This document shows, in pieces, positions 1 to 6,918 of a stretch of DNA of 9,195 bases (positions are counted from its first letter, which is position 1; every line of letters begins with the position of its first letter). Position numbers and translations under genes: made by a program. Below the pieces are notes generated by a model. The model searched no databases, was not told the DNA's origin, and saw nothing but the letters and a program-made list of their open reading frames with translations. Source of the stretch: an uncultured Eubacteriales bacterium (GTDB lineage Bacteria; Bacillota_A; Clostridia; Oscillospirales; CAG-272); NCBI GenBank assembly GCA_900555345.1, contig USKS01000035.1, positions 1 to 9,195 on the forward strand, given 5' to 3'.

Positions 1-408
1 GCCGGCAACCAGAACGGCGCAATGATGGGCTTTATGGGTATGAACATGGCGCAGATGGCCGGCGGCATGAACAGCCAGACGCTCTACCAGATGGCAGGTC
101 AGCAGCAGCAGTATCAGCAGCCTGCACAGCCCGCGCCCGCGCAGGGCTGGACGTGCGCCTGCGGCGCAGCGGGCAACACGGGCAAGTTCTGCTCCGAGTG
201 CGGCAAGCCCGCGCCCGCGAGCGAGTGGACGTGCAGCTGTGGCGCCGTGAACAAGGGCAAGTTCTGCTCTGAATGCGGCAAGGCCAAGCCCGTGGGCGAA
301 CCGCTGTACCGCTGCGACAAGTGCGGCTGGGAACCGGCCGATCCCAAGCATCCGCCGAAGTTCTGCCCGCAGTGCGGCGACCCGTTTGACCAGAACGATA
401 TTCAGTAA
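1..408 (+). CDS. SPFH-type (YdjI-like) protein, C-terminal zinc-ribbon tail, 5' partial
   Basis: This is the 3' end of a gene that is already open at base 1; reading frame 1 runs without a stop to TAA at 406-408, giving 135 visible residues. They begin with a Met/Gly-rich stretch (MMGFMGMNMAQMAGGMN), then a Gln/Pro/Ala linker. Two near-identical zinc ribbons follow (WTCxCG...GKFCSECGK, twice, 25 residues apart), then a third of rubredoxin-like form (YRCDKCGW...KFCPQCGDPFD). This layout is typical of the C-terminus of bacterial SPFH proteins once labelled 'virion core protein-like', related to B. subtilis YdjI, which scaffold membrane-stress complexes on the cytoplasmic face. The SPFH domain itself lies upstream of the window, so the family call is inferred from the tail and from the two downstream genes, which match the partners of YdjI. 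It could be another zinc-ribbon protein, but the neighbours make that less likely. Confidence 0.72.
   Translation, partial: AGNQNGAMMGFMGMNMAQMAGGMNSQTLYQMAGQQQQYQQPAQPAPAQGWTCACGAAGNTGKFCSECGKPAPASEWTCSCGAVNKGKFCSECGKAKPVGEPLYRCDKCGWEPADPKHPPKFCPQCGDPFDQNDIQ
181..282 (+). repeat. tandem zinc-ribbon coding repeat (two units, 75-bp period)
   Basis: The 27-base units at 181-207 and 256-282 differ only at two third-codon positions (ctcCgaGtg versus ctcTgaAtg) and encode the same GKFCSECGK. The surrounding WTCxCG halves are also shared. This looks like an internal duplication of one 25-residue zinc ribbon within the SPFH-type protein. Confidence 0.85.
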
Positions 409-420
409 TTGCACATAATT

Positions 421-504
421 TGCGGCGGTGCGCTGCCGCATCCATGGCGGCCGATGCCTGCATCGGCCCGCCGTGCGGGAAATTCATAATTGCGTTTTCC
501 GCAC
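421..504 (+). other. cluster of three stem-loops between SPFH-type and zinc-ribbon genes
   Basis: The 135-562 gap between these genes contains three consecutive inverted repeats. The first has arms TGCGGC (421-426) and GCCGCA (435-440). The second has perfect 8-bp arms GGCCGATG (449-456) and CATCGGCC (461-468) with a CCTG loop. The third has a 10-bp stem, 473-482 with 495-504, including one G-U pair and a 12-nt loop. None is followed by a run of T, so they are not classical terminators. They may be read-through-limiting, RNA-processing or stability elements between the two genes. Confidence 0.55.
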
Positions 505-508
505 CGAT

Positions 509-514
509 TATAAT
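509..514 (+). promoter_or_regulatory. candidate -10 element upstream of the zinc-ribbon protein gene
   Basis: A perfect TATAAT lies 48 bases before the ATG at 562, which would give a leader of about 40 nt. I see no good -35 at 16-18 bp spacing (ATAATT or similar) and no extended TG, so this is either a weak or activator-dependent promoter or a chance match. It also sits directly after the third stem-loop. Confidence 0.35.
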
Positions 515-561
515 CCGGCTGTGCGTGTTTCTGCGCGGCCACTTTGAAACGAGGTGCAACG

Positions 562-1656
562 ATGGCACAGGTTCTTGAATACAAATGCCCATGCTGCGGC
601 GGCAAGATCGAGTTCGACAGCAGCATCCAGAAAATGAAGTGTCCCTACTGCGACACGGAATTTGAAATGGAGACCCTGCGCAGCTATGCCGAGGAGCTCG
701 GCGGCAGCGAACAGGACGAGATGAAATGGGAGCGCTCACCCGATTCGCAGTGGAAGGAAGGCGAGGCAGACGGACTGCATTCGTACATATGCAATTCCTG
801 CGGCGGCGAGATAGTTTGCGATGAAAACACTGCGGCGTCCTCCTGCCCCTTCTGCGGAAACCCGGTTGTTATGACGGATCGAATTTCGGGGACACTGCGG
901 CCCGACTATGTTATCCCCTTCAAGCTTGACAAAAAAGCCGCCAAGGATGTGCTTATGAAGCATCTCAGCGGAAAGCGGCTGCTTCCGAAGGTTTTCCGTT
1001 CGGAGAATCATATCGACAAAATCTGCGGGATATACGTTCCGTTCTGGCTTTTCGATACAGAGGCGGACGCAACGGTCAGATACAAGGCGACACAGGTGCG
1101 CTTTTGGAGCGACAGCGACTACGACTACACGGAAACGAGCCACTATCTTCTGCATCGCAGCGGTTCGATCGCTTTTGACCATGTTCCCGTGGACGGCTCA
1201 GCAAAGATGGCGGACGATCTTATGGAGTCTATCGAGCCTTACGATTTTTCCGATGCGGTGGATTTTCAGACGGCATATCTTGCGGGATATCTTGCTGATA
1301 AATACGACGTGGATGCGGAAAAGAGCATTGAACGGGCAAACGAGAGGGTAAAGCGCTCAACCGAGGATGCGTTTGCCATGACTGCAGGCGACTACACAAC
1401 GGTCGTGCCGGAAAAGACCGACATAAGACTTCACAACGGACGTGCGCACTATGCGCTGTATCCCGTATGGCTGCTCAACACTACATGGAACGGGCAGCAG
1501 TACACATTTGCGATGAACGGTCAGACAGGCAAATTCGTGGGCGACTTGCCCGTGGACAACAAGGCAGCATGGAAATGGCGCCTGCTGCTGACAGCCGTTT
1601 TCGGTGCTGCAGCATTTGCCGTTGCGTGGCTTTTGTTCCTTATGGGAATACTGTGA
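562..1656 (+). CDS. TFIIB-type zinc-ribbon membrane protein (YdjG-like)
   Basis: Predicted 364-residue protein. The ATG at 562 is preferred over an in-frame TTG at 544 because a GAGG ribosome binding site (551-554) stands 7 bases before it. There are two N-terminal zinc ribbons: Cys9/Cys12 with Cys27/Cys30, and Cys77/Cys80 with Cys95/Cys98, where the second has an extra Cys86. A soluble mixed alpha/beta region of about 230 residues follows, and the last 28 residues form one hydrophobic helix ending in MGIL. The layout (two TFIIB-like ribbons, a globular part and a membrane anchor at the C-terminus) resembles B. subtilis YdjG, which works with a TPM-domain partner and an SPFH partner in recruiting PspA to membranes. 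The zinc ribbons may mediate protein contacts rather than DNA binding, since the protein is membrane-anchored. The biochemical role is unknown. The next gene starts 14 bases downstream, so the two are surely co-transcribed. Confidence 0.8.
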   Translation: MAQVLEYKCPCCGGKIEFDSSIQKMKCPYCDTEFEMETLRSYAEELGGSEQDEMKWERSPDSQWKEGEADGLHSYICNSCGGEIVCDENTAASSCPFCGNPVVMTDRISGTLRPDYVIPFKLDKKAAKDVLMKHLSGKRLLPKVFRSENHIDKICGIYVPFWLFDTEADATVRYKATQVRFWSDSDYDYTETSHYLLHRSGSIAFDHVPVDGSAKMADDLMESIEPYDFSDAVDFQTAYLAGYLADKYDVDAEKSIERANERVKRSTEDAFAMTAGDYTTVVPEKTDIRLHNGRAHYALYPVWLLNTTWNGQQYTFAMNGQTGKFVGDLPVDNKAAWKWRLLLTAVFGAAAFAVAWLLFLMGIL

Positions 1657-1669
1657 GGGGGTGCGGGTA

Positions 1670-2473
1670 ATGAAGAAAAAAATTATTGCGGCACTTTTTG
1701 CCGTCGTGCTTATTCTCTCGGTGATCGTTCCCGGAACGGTGATCTTTGCGGAGGATGCAGACCTTTCGGTGCACTACAGCCGCCTCAACGACATGGAGGG
1801 GCTGCTTGACGACGCTGCGGCGCAGCGCGTTTCGGCAAGACTTGACGAAGTGCGCCGCGAGCTTGATTTTGACATCGTCATCGTGACCGGCTCAGACCTC
1901 GGCGGCAAGACCATGGAAGAATACGCCGACGATTTTTATGACTATAACGGCTTCGGATGCGGTTCGAACCGTGACGGTGCTCTGCTTCTTCTTAATATGG
2001 AGGACAGAAAGTGGCATATTTCTACCCGCGGCTACGGCATAACCGCGTTTACCGATTACGGTATTCAGCAGGCGGGCGATGCGATTAAGGAGTATTTCGA
2101 CACGGATTGCGAAAAAGCATTTGATATATTTATAGACAAATGCGAAGAGTATGTAAATCTTGCCCGTGACGGCAAGCCTTATGACCGTTCGCTTTCGCTC
2201 ATATGGATACCCATATCTCTTATTGTGGGATTTGTTATTGCCAACATCGTTGTGGGCTCCATGAAGAAAAAGCTGAAGTCTGTCCGCAGTCAGGCGGCGG
2301 CAAGCAGCTATGTGAGGGAAGACAGCCTGAATATTACGGACAGCCGCGATATTTACCTGTATGCAACCGTCACAAGGACCGCAAAGCCCGACGACAGCTC
2401 ATCAAGCGGCGGCAGCAGCACACACACATCCTCCTCCGGCGCAACGCACGGCGGGGGCGGCGGCAGCTTCTGA
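1670..2473 (+). CDS. TPM-domain membrane protein (YdjH/YgcG-like)
   Basis: Predicted 267-residue protein starting at the ATG at 1670. A purine-rich GAGGGGG site overlapping the previous stop codon lies 8 bases before it; upstream in-frame starts would add residues before an obvious signal peptide. Residues 1-27 are a signal sequence (MKKK, a hydrophobic core, then AEDADL). Residues of about 35-145 form a TPM domain: YSRLNDMEGLLDD, then DFDIVIVTG, DDFYDYNGFG, and DGALLLLNMEDRKWHIST followed by RGYG. A second membrane helix spans about 177-199. The tail is Ser/Gly/His-rich and ends GGGGGSF, as is common in this family. The TPM fold was first linked to phosphatase activity of a plant thylakoid protein, but in bacterial membrane clusters it more likely acts as an assembly partner. 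Context with the zinc-ribbon and SPFH-type genes supports a YdjH-like role in envelope stress. The predicted topology puts the TPM domain outside the cytoplasm. Confidence 0.85.
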   Translation: MKKKIIAALFAVVLILSVIVPGTVIFAEDADLSVHYSRLNDMEGLLDDAAAQRVSARLDEVRRELDFDIVIVTGSDLGGKTMEEYADDFYDYNGFGCGSNRDGALLLLNMEDRKWHISTRGYGITAFTDYGIQQAGDAIKEYFDTDCEKAFDIFIDKCEEYVNLARDGKPYDRSLSLIWIPISLIVGFVIANIVVGSMKKKLKSVRSQAAASSYVREDSLNITDSRDIYLYATVTRTAKPDDSSSSGGSSTHTSSSGATHGGGGGSF

Positions 2474-2493
2474 CGCACATAAATAATGAATCG

Positions 2494-2532
2494 ATCCCGT
2501 ATCGGCTTCACGGCCGATACGGGATTTTTTTT
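2494..2532 (+). terminator. intrinsic terminator after the TPM gene
   Basis: Perfect 13-bp arms, ATCCCGTATCGGC (2494-2506) and GCCGATACGGGAT (2513-2525), enclose a 6-nt loop TTCACG and run into eight T (2525-2532). It lies 21 bases after the stop codon at 2473 and separates the first cluster from the pst operon. Confidence 0.95.
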
Positions 2533-2554
2533 GCGAAAAAACAATATTTTTGTA

Positions 2555-2610
2555 TTTTACTTAAATTTGACAATTCTGCGGTTTCTGATTTTACGTTCGG
2601 TCTTTAGAAT
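2555..2610 (+). promoter_or_regulatory. candidate pstS promoter with PhoP/PhoB-box-like repeats
   Basis: Two hexamers, TTTTAC (2555-2560) and TTTGAC (2566-2571), lie exactly 11 bp apart. That is the period of the tandem TTHACA-like repeats bound by PhoP/PhoB. A further TTTTAC at 2589-2594 ends 10 bp before TAGAAT (2605-2610), a good -10. No consensus -35 sits 17 bp before that -10 (TTTCTG), as expected for an activator-dependent Pho promoter. An alternative is the consensus -35 TTGACA at 2567-2572 paired with a poor -10 near 2590-2596. The operon's function makes phosphate-starvation control very likely, but the exact site is inferred. Confidence 0.4.
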
Positions 2611-2620
2611 GTGAGACGCA

Positions 2621-2634
2621 GGGTCGGGAGACCC
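2621..2634 (+). other. 5' leader hairpin of pstS mRNA with GNRA-type loop
   Basis: GGGTC (2621-2625) pairs with GACCC (2630-2634) around the tetraloop GGGA, which fits GNRA. It would lie at or near the very 5' end of the transcript if TAGAAT at 2605-2610 is the -10. It is 27 bases before the ribosome binding site, so it probably does not block translation. A 5' end hairpin like this typically protects mRNA from decay. Confidence 0.5.
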
Positions 2635-2675
2635 TAATAAATAAAGCTGAAACAATCGAAAAGGAGATTTGAATT

Positions 2676-3533
2676 ATGAAAAAGATTATTTGTCTTGTAC
2701 TTGCATCTCTCATGGCAGTATTTGCACTGGCAAGCTGTGCAGGCGGCAGTGCAGACACATCCAAGGACAGCGCGTCCGACAAAACGACCGATAAGGTAAT
2801 AAGCGGCACAGTCACCACAGACGGTTCTACATCAATGCAGAAGGTCATCGGCGCTCTCGGCGAAGCATTTGAGGGTGAATACAGCGGTACGACGTTTACT
2901 TACAACCCCACAGGCTCCGGCTCGGGTATCACCGCAGTTTCCGAGGGGCGCTGTGACATCGGTCTTTCGAGCCGTGCGCTGAAGGACGAGGAAAAGGCAC
3001 AGGGACTTGAGGAAACGGTTCTTGCCTACGACGGCATTGCAATGGTAGTAAGCCCCGACAACCCGGTTAAAGAGCTTACCCTTGAGCAGATCGCGGACAT
3101 CTACACCGGCAAGGTCACCAACTGGAAGGATGTAGGCGGCAATGACGCCGAGATCGTTGTGATCGGCCGTGAGGCAGGCAGCGGCACAAGAGACGGCTTT
3201 GAGTCCATCACAAACACCAAGGACTCCTGCAAGTACCGTCAGGAGCTCGGCTCCACCGGCGACGTTATCGCAACCGTCGCAGGCAACCCCGGCGCTATCG
3301 GTTACGCTTCTCTCGCAGCAGTAAAGGATACCGTTAAGGCACTTGCAGTAAACGGTGTAACTCCCGGTGAGGAAACAGTAAAGGACGGCAGCTATGTGGT
3401 ACAGCGTCCCTTCGTACTGGTAACCAAGAAGGGCGCAGAGCTCTCCGATGTAGCAAAAGCTTTCTATGACTTCGCACTGTCCGCATCCTCCGGCAGCATC
3501 ATCAGCGCGGCAGGCGCAGTTCCCGCTAACTGA
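2676..3533 (+). CDS. pstS: phosphate ABC transporter substrate-binding lipoprotein PstS
   Basis: Predicted 285-residue lipoprotein that captures inorganic phosphate outside the membrane and delivers it to the PstC-PstA channel. The start has a strong AAGGAGA site (2661-2667) at 8-base spacing. Residues 1-20 are a signal peptide with a lipobox LASC, so Cys21 is the lipidated N-terminus. A Ser/Thr/Asp/Lys-rich linker follows. Phosphate-contacting motifs are all present and in order: DGSTSM (49-54), TGSGSG (79-84), DIGLSSR (94-100), AYDGIAMV (117-124) and REAGSGTRD (165-173). The length fits the short Gram-positive PstS type. It is the first gene of a pstSCAB-phoU operon, with its own promoter region after a terminator. 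A 123-base gap with two stem-loops separates it from pstC, which fits higher expression of the binding protein than of the permease. Confidence 0.97.
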   Translation: MKKIICLVLASLMAVFALASCAGGSADTSKDSASDKTTDKVISGTVTTDGSTSMQKVIGALGEAFEGEYSGTTFTYNPTGSGSGITAVSEGRCDIGLSSRALKDEEKAQGLEETVLAYDGIAMVVSPDNPVKELTLEQIADIYTGKVTNWKDVGGNDAEIVVIGREAGSGTRDGFESITNTKDSCKYRQELGSTGDVIATVAGNPGAIGYASLAAVKDTVKALAVNGVTPGEETVKDGSYVVQRPFVLVTKKGAELSDVAKAFYDFALSASSGSIISAAGAVPAN

Positions 3534-3573
3534 TAAGGACAGCTCGTCAGCACAAATAAAAACAACAAACCGC

Positions 3574-3626
3574 GGCGGCCGCAACAGCGACCGCCAAGGC
3601 GCTTATGTCGGGCCCGCTGCGCGGGC
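3574..3626 (+). other. two GC-rich stem-loops in the pstS-pstC gap
   Basis: Stem 1 pairs GGCGGCCGC (3574-3582) with GCGACCGCC (3587-3595), with one C-A mismatch and an AACA loop. Stem 2 pairs GCCCGC (3612-3617) with GCGGGC (3621-3626) around a TGC loop. Neither has a T tract. In polycistronic uptake operons such hairpins often protect the upstream mRNA end or mark cleavage sites, so that the binding-protein message outlasts the permease message. That role is inferred here. Confidence 0.55.
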
Positions 3627-3656
3627 AGGAAAATTGATTGAAAGGTTGTCTCCTAT

Positions 3657-4529
3657 ATGGTAAGACGAAAAATATTCGAGACGGTCGTGCACGGAATATT
3701 TCTTATTCTGGGGCTCATCACCGTCGGATGTGTGCTTCTCATATCGGTGTACCTGATAATTTCGGGCATCCCCGCCATACGAGAGATCGGTATCGCAAAG
3801 TTTCTGTTCGGCACGGAGTGGGCATCCACCGCGGCTGAGCCGAAATTCGGAATACTGCCGTTTATACTGACGAGTGTGTACGGCACCGCGGGCGCCGTAG
3901 TGCTGGGCGTGCCGATAGGCTTTCTCTGCTCGGTATACCTTGCAAAGATGGCAAAGCCGGCGGTTCGCAGCATTATGGAATCGGTTGTCAGCCTTCTGGC
4001 GGGTATACCGTCGGTCGTGTACGGTCTTGTGGGCATGATGGTGCTTGTGCCGGGTATCAGAAAAATATTCGGTCTGCCTGACGGCGCAAGCCTTTTTGCG
4101 GCAATAATCGTGCTCGCAATAATGATACTGCCGTCCATAATAAAGGTGTCGCTCACGGCGCTTGACGCGGTCCCCGAGGAATACGAAAGCGCGTCTCTTG
4201 CCCTGGGAGCAACACCGGTGGAGACATACTTCCGAGTATCCGTTCCCGCCGCCAAAAGCGGCATTGCCGCCTCCGTAGTGCTCGGCGTCGGCCGCGCGAT
4301 CGGTGAAGCAATGGCAGTCATGATGGTATCGGGCAACGCGCCGAATATGCCGGGATCGCTTTTCGAGAGCGTTCGTTTTCTCACGACCGCCATCGCAAGC
4401 GAAATGTCATATTCCGCGGGGCTTCAGCGCCAGGCGCTGTTCTCCATAGCGCTTGTTCTGTTCCTGTTTATAATGCTTATAAACGCAGCCCTCAACTTCT
4501 TCCTTAAACGGGACAAGGCAAAGGGCTGA
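3657..4529 (+). CDS. pstC: phosphate ABC transporter permease PstC
   Basis: Predicted 290-residue membrane protein with about six hydrophobic helices. It forms the translocation channel with PstA. Key family signatures are visible: the GIPSVVYGLVGMMVLVP stretch in the core, and a cytoplasmic EAA loop around residues 174-196 (EEYESASLALGATPVETYF) that docks on the ATPase PstB, then GVGRAIGEAMAVMMVSGN. The ATG at 3657 is the only suitable start at this end. Its ribosome binding site is weak: AAAGG at 3641-3645 is 11 bases away. That, with the preceding stem-loops, suggests lower translation than pstS. The order after pstS and before pstA fits PstC rather than PstA, and the N-terminal region is typical of PstC. 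The protein ends FLKRDKAKG. Confidence 0.95.
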   Translation: MVRRKIFETVVHGIFLILGLITVGCVLLISVYLIISGIPAIREIGIAKFLFGTEWASTAAEPKFGILPFILTSVYGTAGAVVLGVPIGFLCSVYLAKMAKPAVRSIMESVVSLLAGIPSVVYGLVGMMVLVPGIRKIFGLPDGASLFAAIIVLAIMILPSIIKVSLTALDAVPEEYESASLALGATPVETYFRVSVPAAKSGIAASVVLGVGRAIGEAMAVMMVSGNAPNMPGSLFESVRFLTTAIASEMSYSAGLQRQALFSIALVLFLFIMLINAALNFFLKRDKAKG

Positions 4530-4560
4530 TAGTGATGACGAAACGCGCAGACAATGTTTT

Positions 4561-4603
4561 TCCGGCTCACTTTGCCGGAGCATATGCCGCAGATTGGGCG
4601 GCA
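4561..4603 (+). other. twin 6-bp/7-nt hairpins just upstream of the pstA ribosome binding site
   Basis: Hairpin A pairs TCCGGC (4561-4566) with GCCGGA (4574-4579). Hairpin B pairs TGCCGC (4585-4590) with GCGGCA (4598-4603). Both have perfect 6-bp stems and 7-nt loops, separated by 5 bases. The GGAGG ribosome binding site begins 2 bases after hairpin B, at 4606. They may affect ribosome access to pstA or mRNA stability between pstC and pstA. Confidence 0.6.
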
Positions 4604-4619
4604 GCGGAGGAGAGTACCG

Positions 4620-5489
4620 ATGAAAGCAATAGATAAGAAAATTTCAGCTTCCCGCAGGGCGTATATACTGCTGATGCGGCTTTTGTGTGCCCTGGCTGTC
4701 ATCATAACGGCCGCTATTGCCGTCTTTATGATAGTATATGTGCTGGCGCGCGGCATCCCCAATATCTCGTGGGAGCTGCTTTCCACAAAGCCAAGCTACC
4801 TCAGCGACAGAGTGGGCATTCTGCCCGATATACTCAACACTCTTTATATAGTCATCGCAACGCTTATCCTTGTAGTGCCGCTCGGCGTGGGCGCGGCGGT
4901 GTATCTTACGGAATATGCGTCGGGCAGACGTATCGTAAAGCTTATTGAAAACGCGGCAGAGACCCTTTCGGGCATTCCGTCCGTCATATACGGTCTTGTG
5001 GGCATGCTCGTGTTCTGTGAGATGTTCGGCTTCAAAACATCGCTTATAGCAGGCGCGCTGACGCTTACTATCATGAATCTGCCGACAGTCATGAGAACTA
5101 CGCAGGAAAGCCTGAAGACCGTGCCGCAAAGCTACCGAGAGGGCGCTTTCGGACTGGGCGCCGGCAAGTGGAGAGTTATTCGCACCGTTGTCCTGCCCGG
5201 ATGCGTTGACGGTATCATAACCGGCTGCATCCTTTCGGTGGGTCGAATTCTGGGTGAGTCGGCGGCGCTTCTGTTCACGGCGGGCTTTGCCCATGCCGTC
5301 AGCGGCATCATCGACGGACTTATGAAGCCCGGCGCAACACTTACCGTGGCGCTGTACTTCTACGCCAAGGAGAACGGCGAGTTCGGAGTGGCGTTTGCGA
5401 TTGCCGCCATACTTATGGCGCTTACGGTCCTTATAAATCTTTCGGCTGACGCTGTCGGCCGCTACTTCAGAAAGAGGAGAAGCATATGA
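4620..5489 (+). CDS. pstA: phosphate ABC transporter permease PstA
   Basis: Predicted 289-residue membrane protein, the second channel subunit. The ATG at 4620 is chosen because GGAGG (4606-4610) lies 9 bases before it. The longer in-frame reading from 4554 would begin inside the twin hairpins and lacks family resemblance. About six membrane helices are visible. A signature [15 protein letters not shown] matches the one in PstC, as expected for paralogous permeases. The EAA loop begins about residue 170 ([18 protein letters not shown]) and is followed by [19 protein letters not shown], a PstA hallmark. The stop overlaps the pstB start (ATGA, 5486-5489), so translation of the two is coupled. 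Confidence 0.95.
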   Translation: MKAIDKKISASRRAYILLMRLLCALAVIITAAIAVFMIVYVLARGIPNISWELLSTKPSYLSDRVGILPDILNTLYIVIATLILVVPLGVGAAVYLTEYASGRRIVKLIENAAETLSGIPSVIYGLVGMLVFCEMFGFKTSLIAGALTLTIMNLPTVMRTTQESLKTVPQSYREGAFGLGAGKWRVIRTVVLPGCVDGIITGCILSVGRILGESAALLFTAGFAHAVSGIIDGLMKPGATLTVALYFYAKENGEFGVAFAIAAILMALTVLINLSADAVGRYFRKRRSI

Positions 5490-6259
5490 GCACTGCCGAA
5501 AACAAAGAGAATATTATAAGCGTAAACGATCTGTGCCTTTGGTACGGTCAGACGCAGGCACTTAAAAACGTGAGCCTTGAGGTGCAGGAGCACACCATAA
5601 CCGCGCTTATCGGACCTTCCGGCTGCGGTAAATCCACATTTCTGAAAACACTGAACAGGATGAACGATCTTGTGCACGGCGTTAAGATCACGGGCAGCGT
5701 CAAATACAGAGGCACGGACATATATGCCCCCTCAACGGATGTTAACGAGCTCAGGCGCAATATAGGCATGGTTTTCCAGAAGCCCAATCCTTTCCCCATG
5801 AGCATATACGACAACGTTGCTTACGGTCCGAGAACTCACGGTATCAGAAGCCGCGCGAAGCTTGACGAGATAGTGGAGCGCTCTCTCAGGGGCGCCGCCA
5901 TATGGGATGAGGTCAGCGACAGACTGAAAAAATCCGCGCTGGGTCTTTCGGGCGGTCAGCAGCAGCGCCTTTGCATAGCGCGCGCGCTTGCGGTCGAGCC
6001 GGATGTGCTGCTTATGGACGAGCCTACAAGCGCACTTGACCCTATTTCCACATCAAAAATTGAAGATCTTGCGACAGAGCTGAAAAAACAGTACACAATA
6101 GTAATAGTAACGCACAATATGCAGCAGGCGGTGCGTATCTCGGATAACACCGCGTTCTTCCTCCTGGGAGATCTTGTTGAATACGGCAATACGGAAAAAA
6201 TGTTCAATACTCCCGCGGATAAACGCACGGAGGACTATATCACAGGGAGGTTCGGATAA
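5486..6259 (+). CDS. pstB: phosphate ABC transporter ATP-binding protein PstB
   Basis: Predicted 257-residue cytoplasmic ATPase that drives phosphate import through PstC-PstA. All ABC motifs are intact: aromatic A-loop Tyr20, Walker [10 protein letters not shown] (43-51), Q-loop Gln98 in [12 protein letters not shown], signature LSGGQQQ (154-160), Walker B LLMDE (175-179), D-loop SALD (182-185) and H-loop His210. The segment LNRMNDL after Walker A and the [18 protein letters not shown] block are specific to PstB among ABC ATPases. The start ATG overlaps the pstA stop by 4 bases, with ribosome binding site AGAGGAGA at 5473-5480. Its stop overlaps phoU by one base (TAATG). It has the usual length of the family and no missing residue. 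Confidence 0.98.
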   Translation: MSTAENKENIISVNDLCLWYGQTQALKNVSLEVQEHTITALIGPSGCGKSTFLKTLNRMNDLVHGVKITGSVKYRGTDIYAPSTDVNELRRNIGMVFQKPNPFPMSIYDNVAYGPRTHGIRSRAKLDEIVERSLRGAAIWDEVSDRLKKSALGLSGGQQQRLCIARALAVEPDVLLMDEPTSALDPISTSKIEDLATELKKQYTIVIVTHNMQQAVRISDNTAFFLLGDLVEYGNTEKMFNTPADKRTEDYITGRFG

Positions 6260-6918
6260 TGAGAAGCAAATTCGACTCTCAGCTTGCAACGCTGAGCGAG
6301 GAAATGACACAGATGGGCGCATACTGCGAGGAGGTCATAGCTCTTGCGGCAAAAGCGCTGCTTGAAGGCGAGGCTCAGCTCGGCGCAAAGGTCGCCGACA
6401 TTGACTCAAAGATCGACCGTATGGAGAGGGATATCGAGTCTCTCTGCTTCAAGCTCATACTTCAGCAGCAGCCCGTTGCAAAGGACCTCCGTCAGATATC
6501 GGCGGCGCTGAAGATGATCACCGACCTTGAGAGAATAGGCGACCAGGCGGACGATATTGCGGAGATAATCCCGTTTCTCGGCGGCAGAACAGGCGCCGAG
6601 TGCGAGTCTGTAAGCCTTATGGCGAGGGAGACCATACGCATGGTGACCGAAAGCGTTGACGCATACGTAAAAGGCGATGTGGAGCTTGCAAAGGCGGTCA
6701 TTGCCCACGACGATGTTGTGGACGATTGCTTTGACAACGTTAAATCCTCGCTGATACGGCTCATAACGGAGAGGCGCGAGGACGCGGAGTATGCACTTGA
6801 TCTTCTTATGATAGCGAAGTATTTCGAGCGTATCGGCGACCACGCCACGAATGTTGCCGAATGGGTAGTATTCTCCGTCACCGGAGTTCACAAGGAATGG
6901 AACGGCGAGGATAACTGA
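6259..6918 (+). CDS. phoU: phosphate signalling complex regulator PhoU
   Basis: Predicted 219-residue all-helical protein made of two similar three-helix halves. Each half carries the metal-cluster motif of the family: DLERIGDQADD at residues 89-99 and YFERIGDHATN at 188-198. In Pho systems PhoU bridges the PstSCAB transporter and the PhoR-type sensor kinase, keeping the Pho regulon off when phosphate is plentiful and limiting uptake. The ATG overlaps the pstB stop (TAATG), with CAGGGAGG (6243-6250) as the ribosome binding site. It is the last gene of the operon. No phoP/phoR pair is in the window, so the cognate kinase must be encoded elsewhere. The length is within the normal range of 210-240 residues. 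Confidence 0.97.
   Translation: MRSKFDSQLATLSEEMTQMGAYCEEVIALAAKALLEGEAQLGAKVADIDSKIDRMERDIESLCFKLILQQQPVAKDLRQISAALKMITDLERIGDQADDIAEIIPFLGGRTGAECESVSLMARETIRMVTESVDAYVKGDVELAKAVIAHDDVVDDCFDNVKSSLIRLITERREDAEYALDLLMIAKYFERIGDHATNVAEWVVFSVTGVHKEWNGEDN

Noticed and set aside
446..472. 8-bp GGCCGATG/CATCGGCC hairpin as terminator of the SPFH-type gene
   Set aside because: No T tract follows on the plus strand (CGCCGTGCGGG), so intrinsic termination is unlikely; kept as a stem-loop only.
545..550. TGAAAC, resembling the -35 of SigW-type ECF promoters, upstream of the zinc-ribbon gene
   Set aside because: It overlaps the region just before the ribosome binding site, and no CGTA-type -10 lies about 16 bp downstream; it would also start transcription inside the gene.
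32..739. Minus-strand open frame of 235 codons over the SPFH-type tail and the next gene start
   Set aside because: Arg/Cys/Ser-rich composition typical of antisense of GC-rich coding DNA; the plus-strand zinc-ribbon frames are clearly real.
2832..3584. Minus-strand 250-codon open frame antisense to pstS
   Set aside because: Cys-rich with no recognisable domain and lies fully opposite the well-supported pstS.
3653..4393. Minus-strand 246-codon open frame antisense to pstC
   Set aside because: Composition is that of a reversed membrane-protein gene; PstC motifs on the plus strand are intact.
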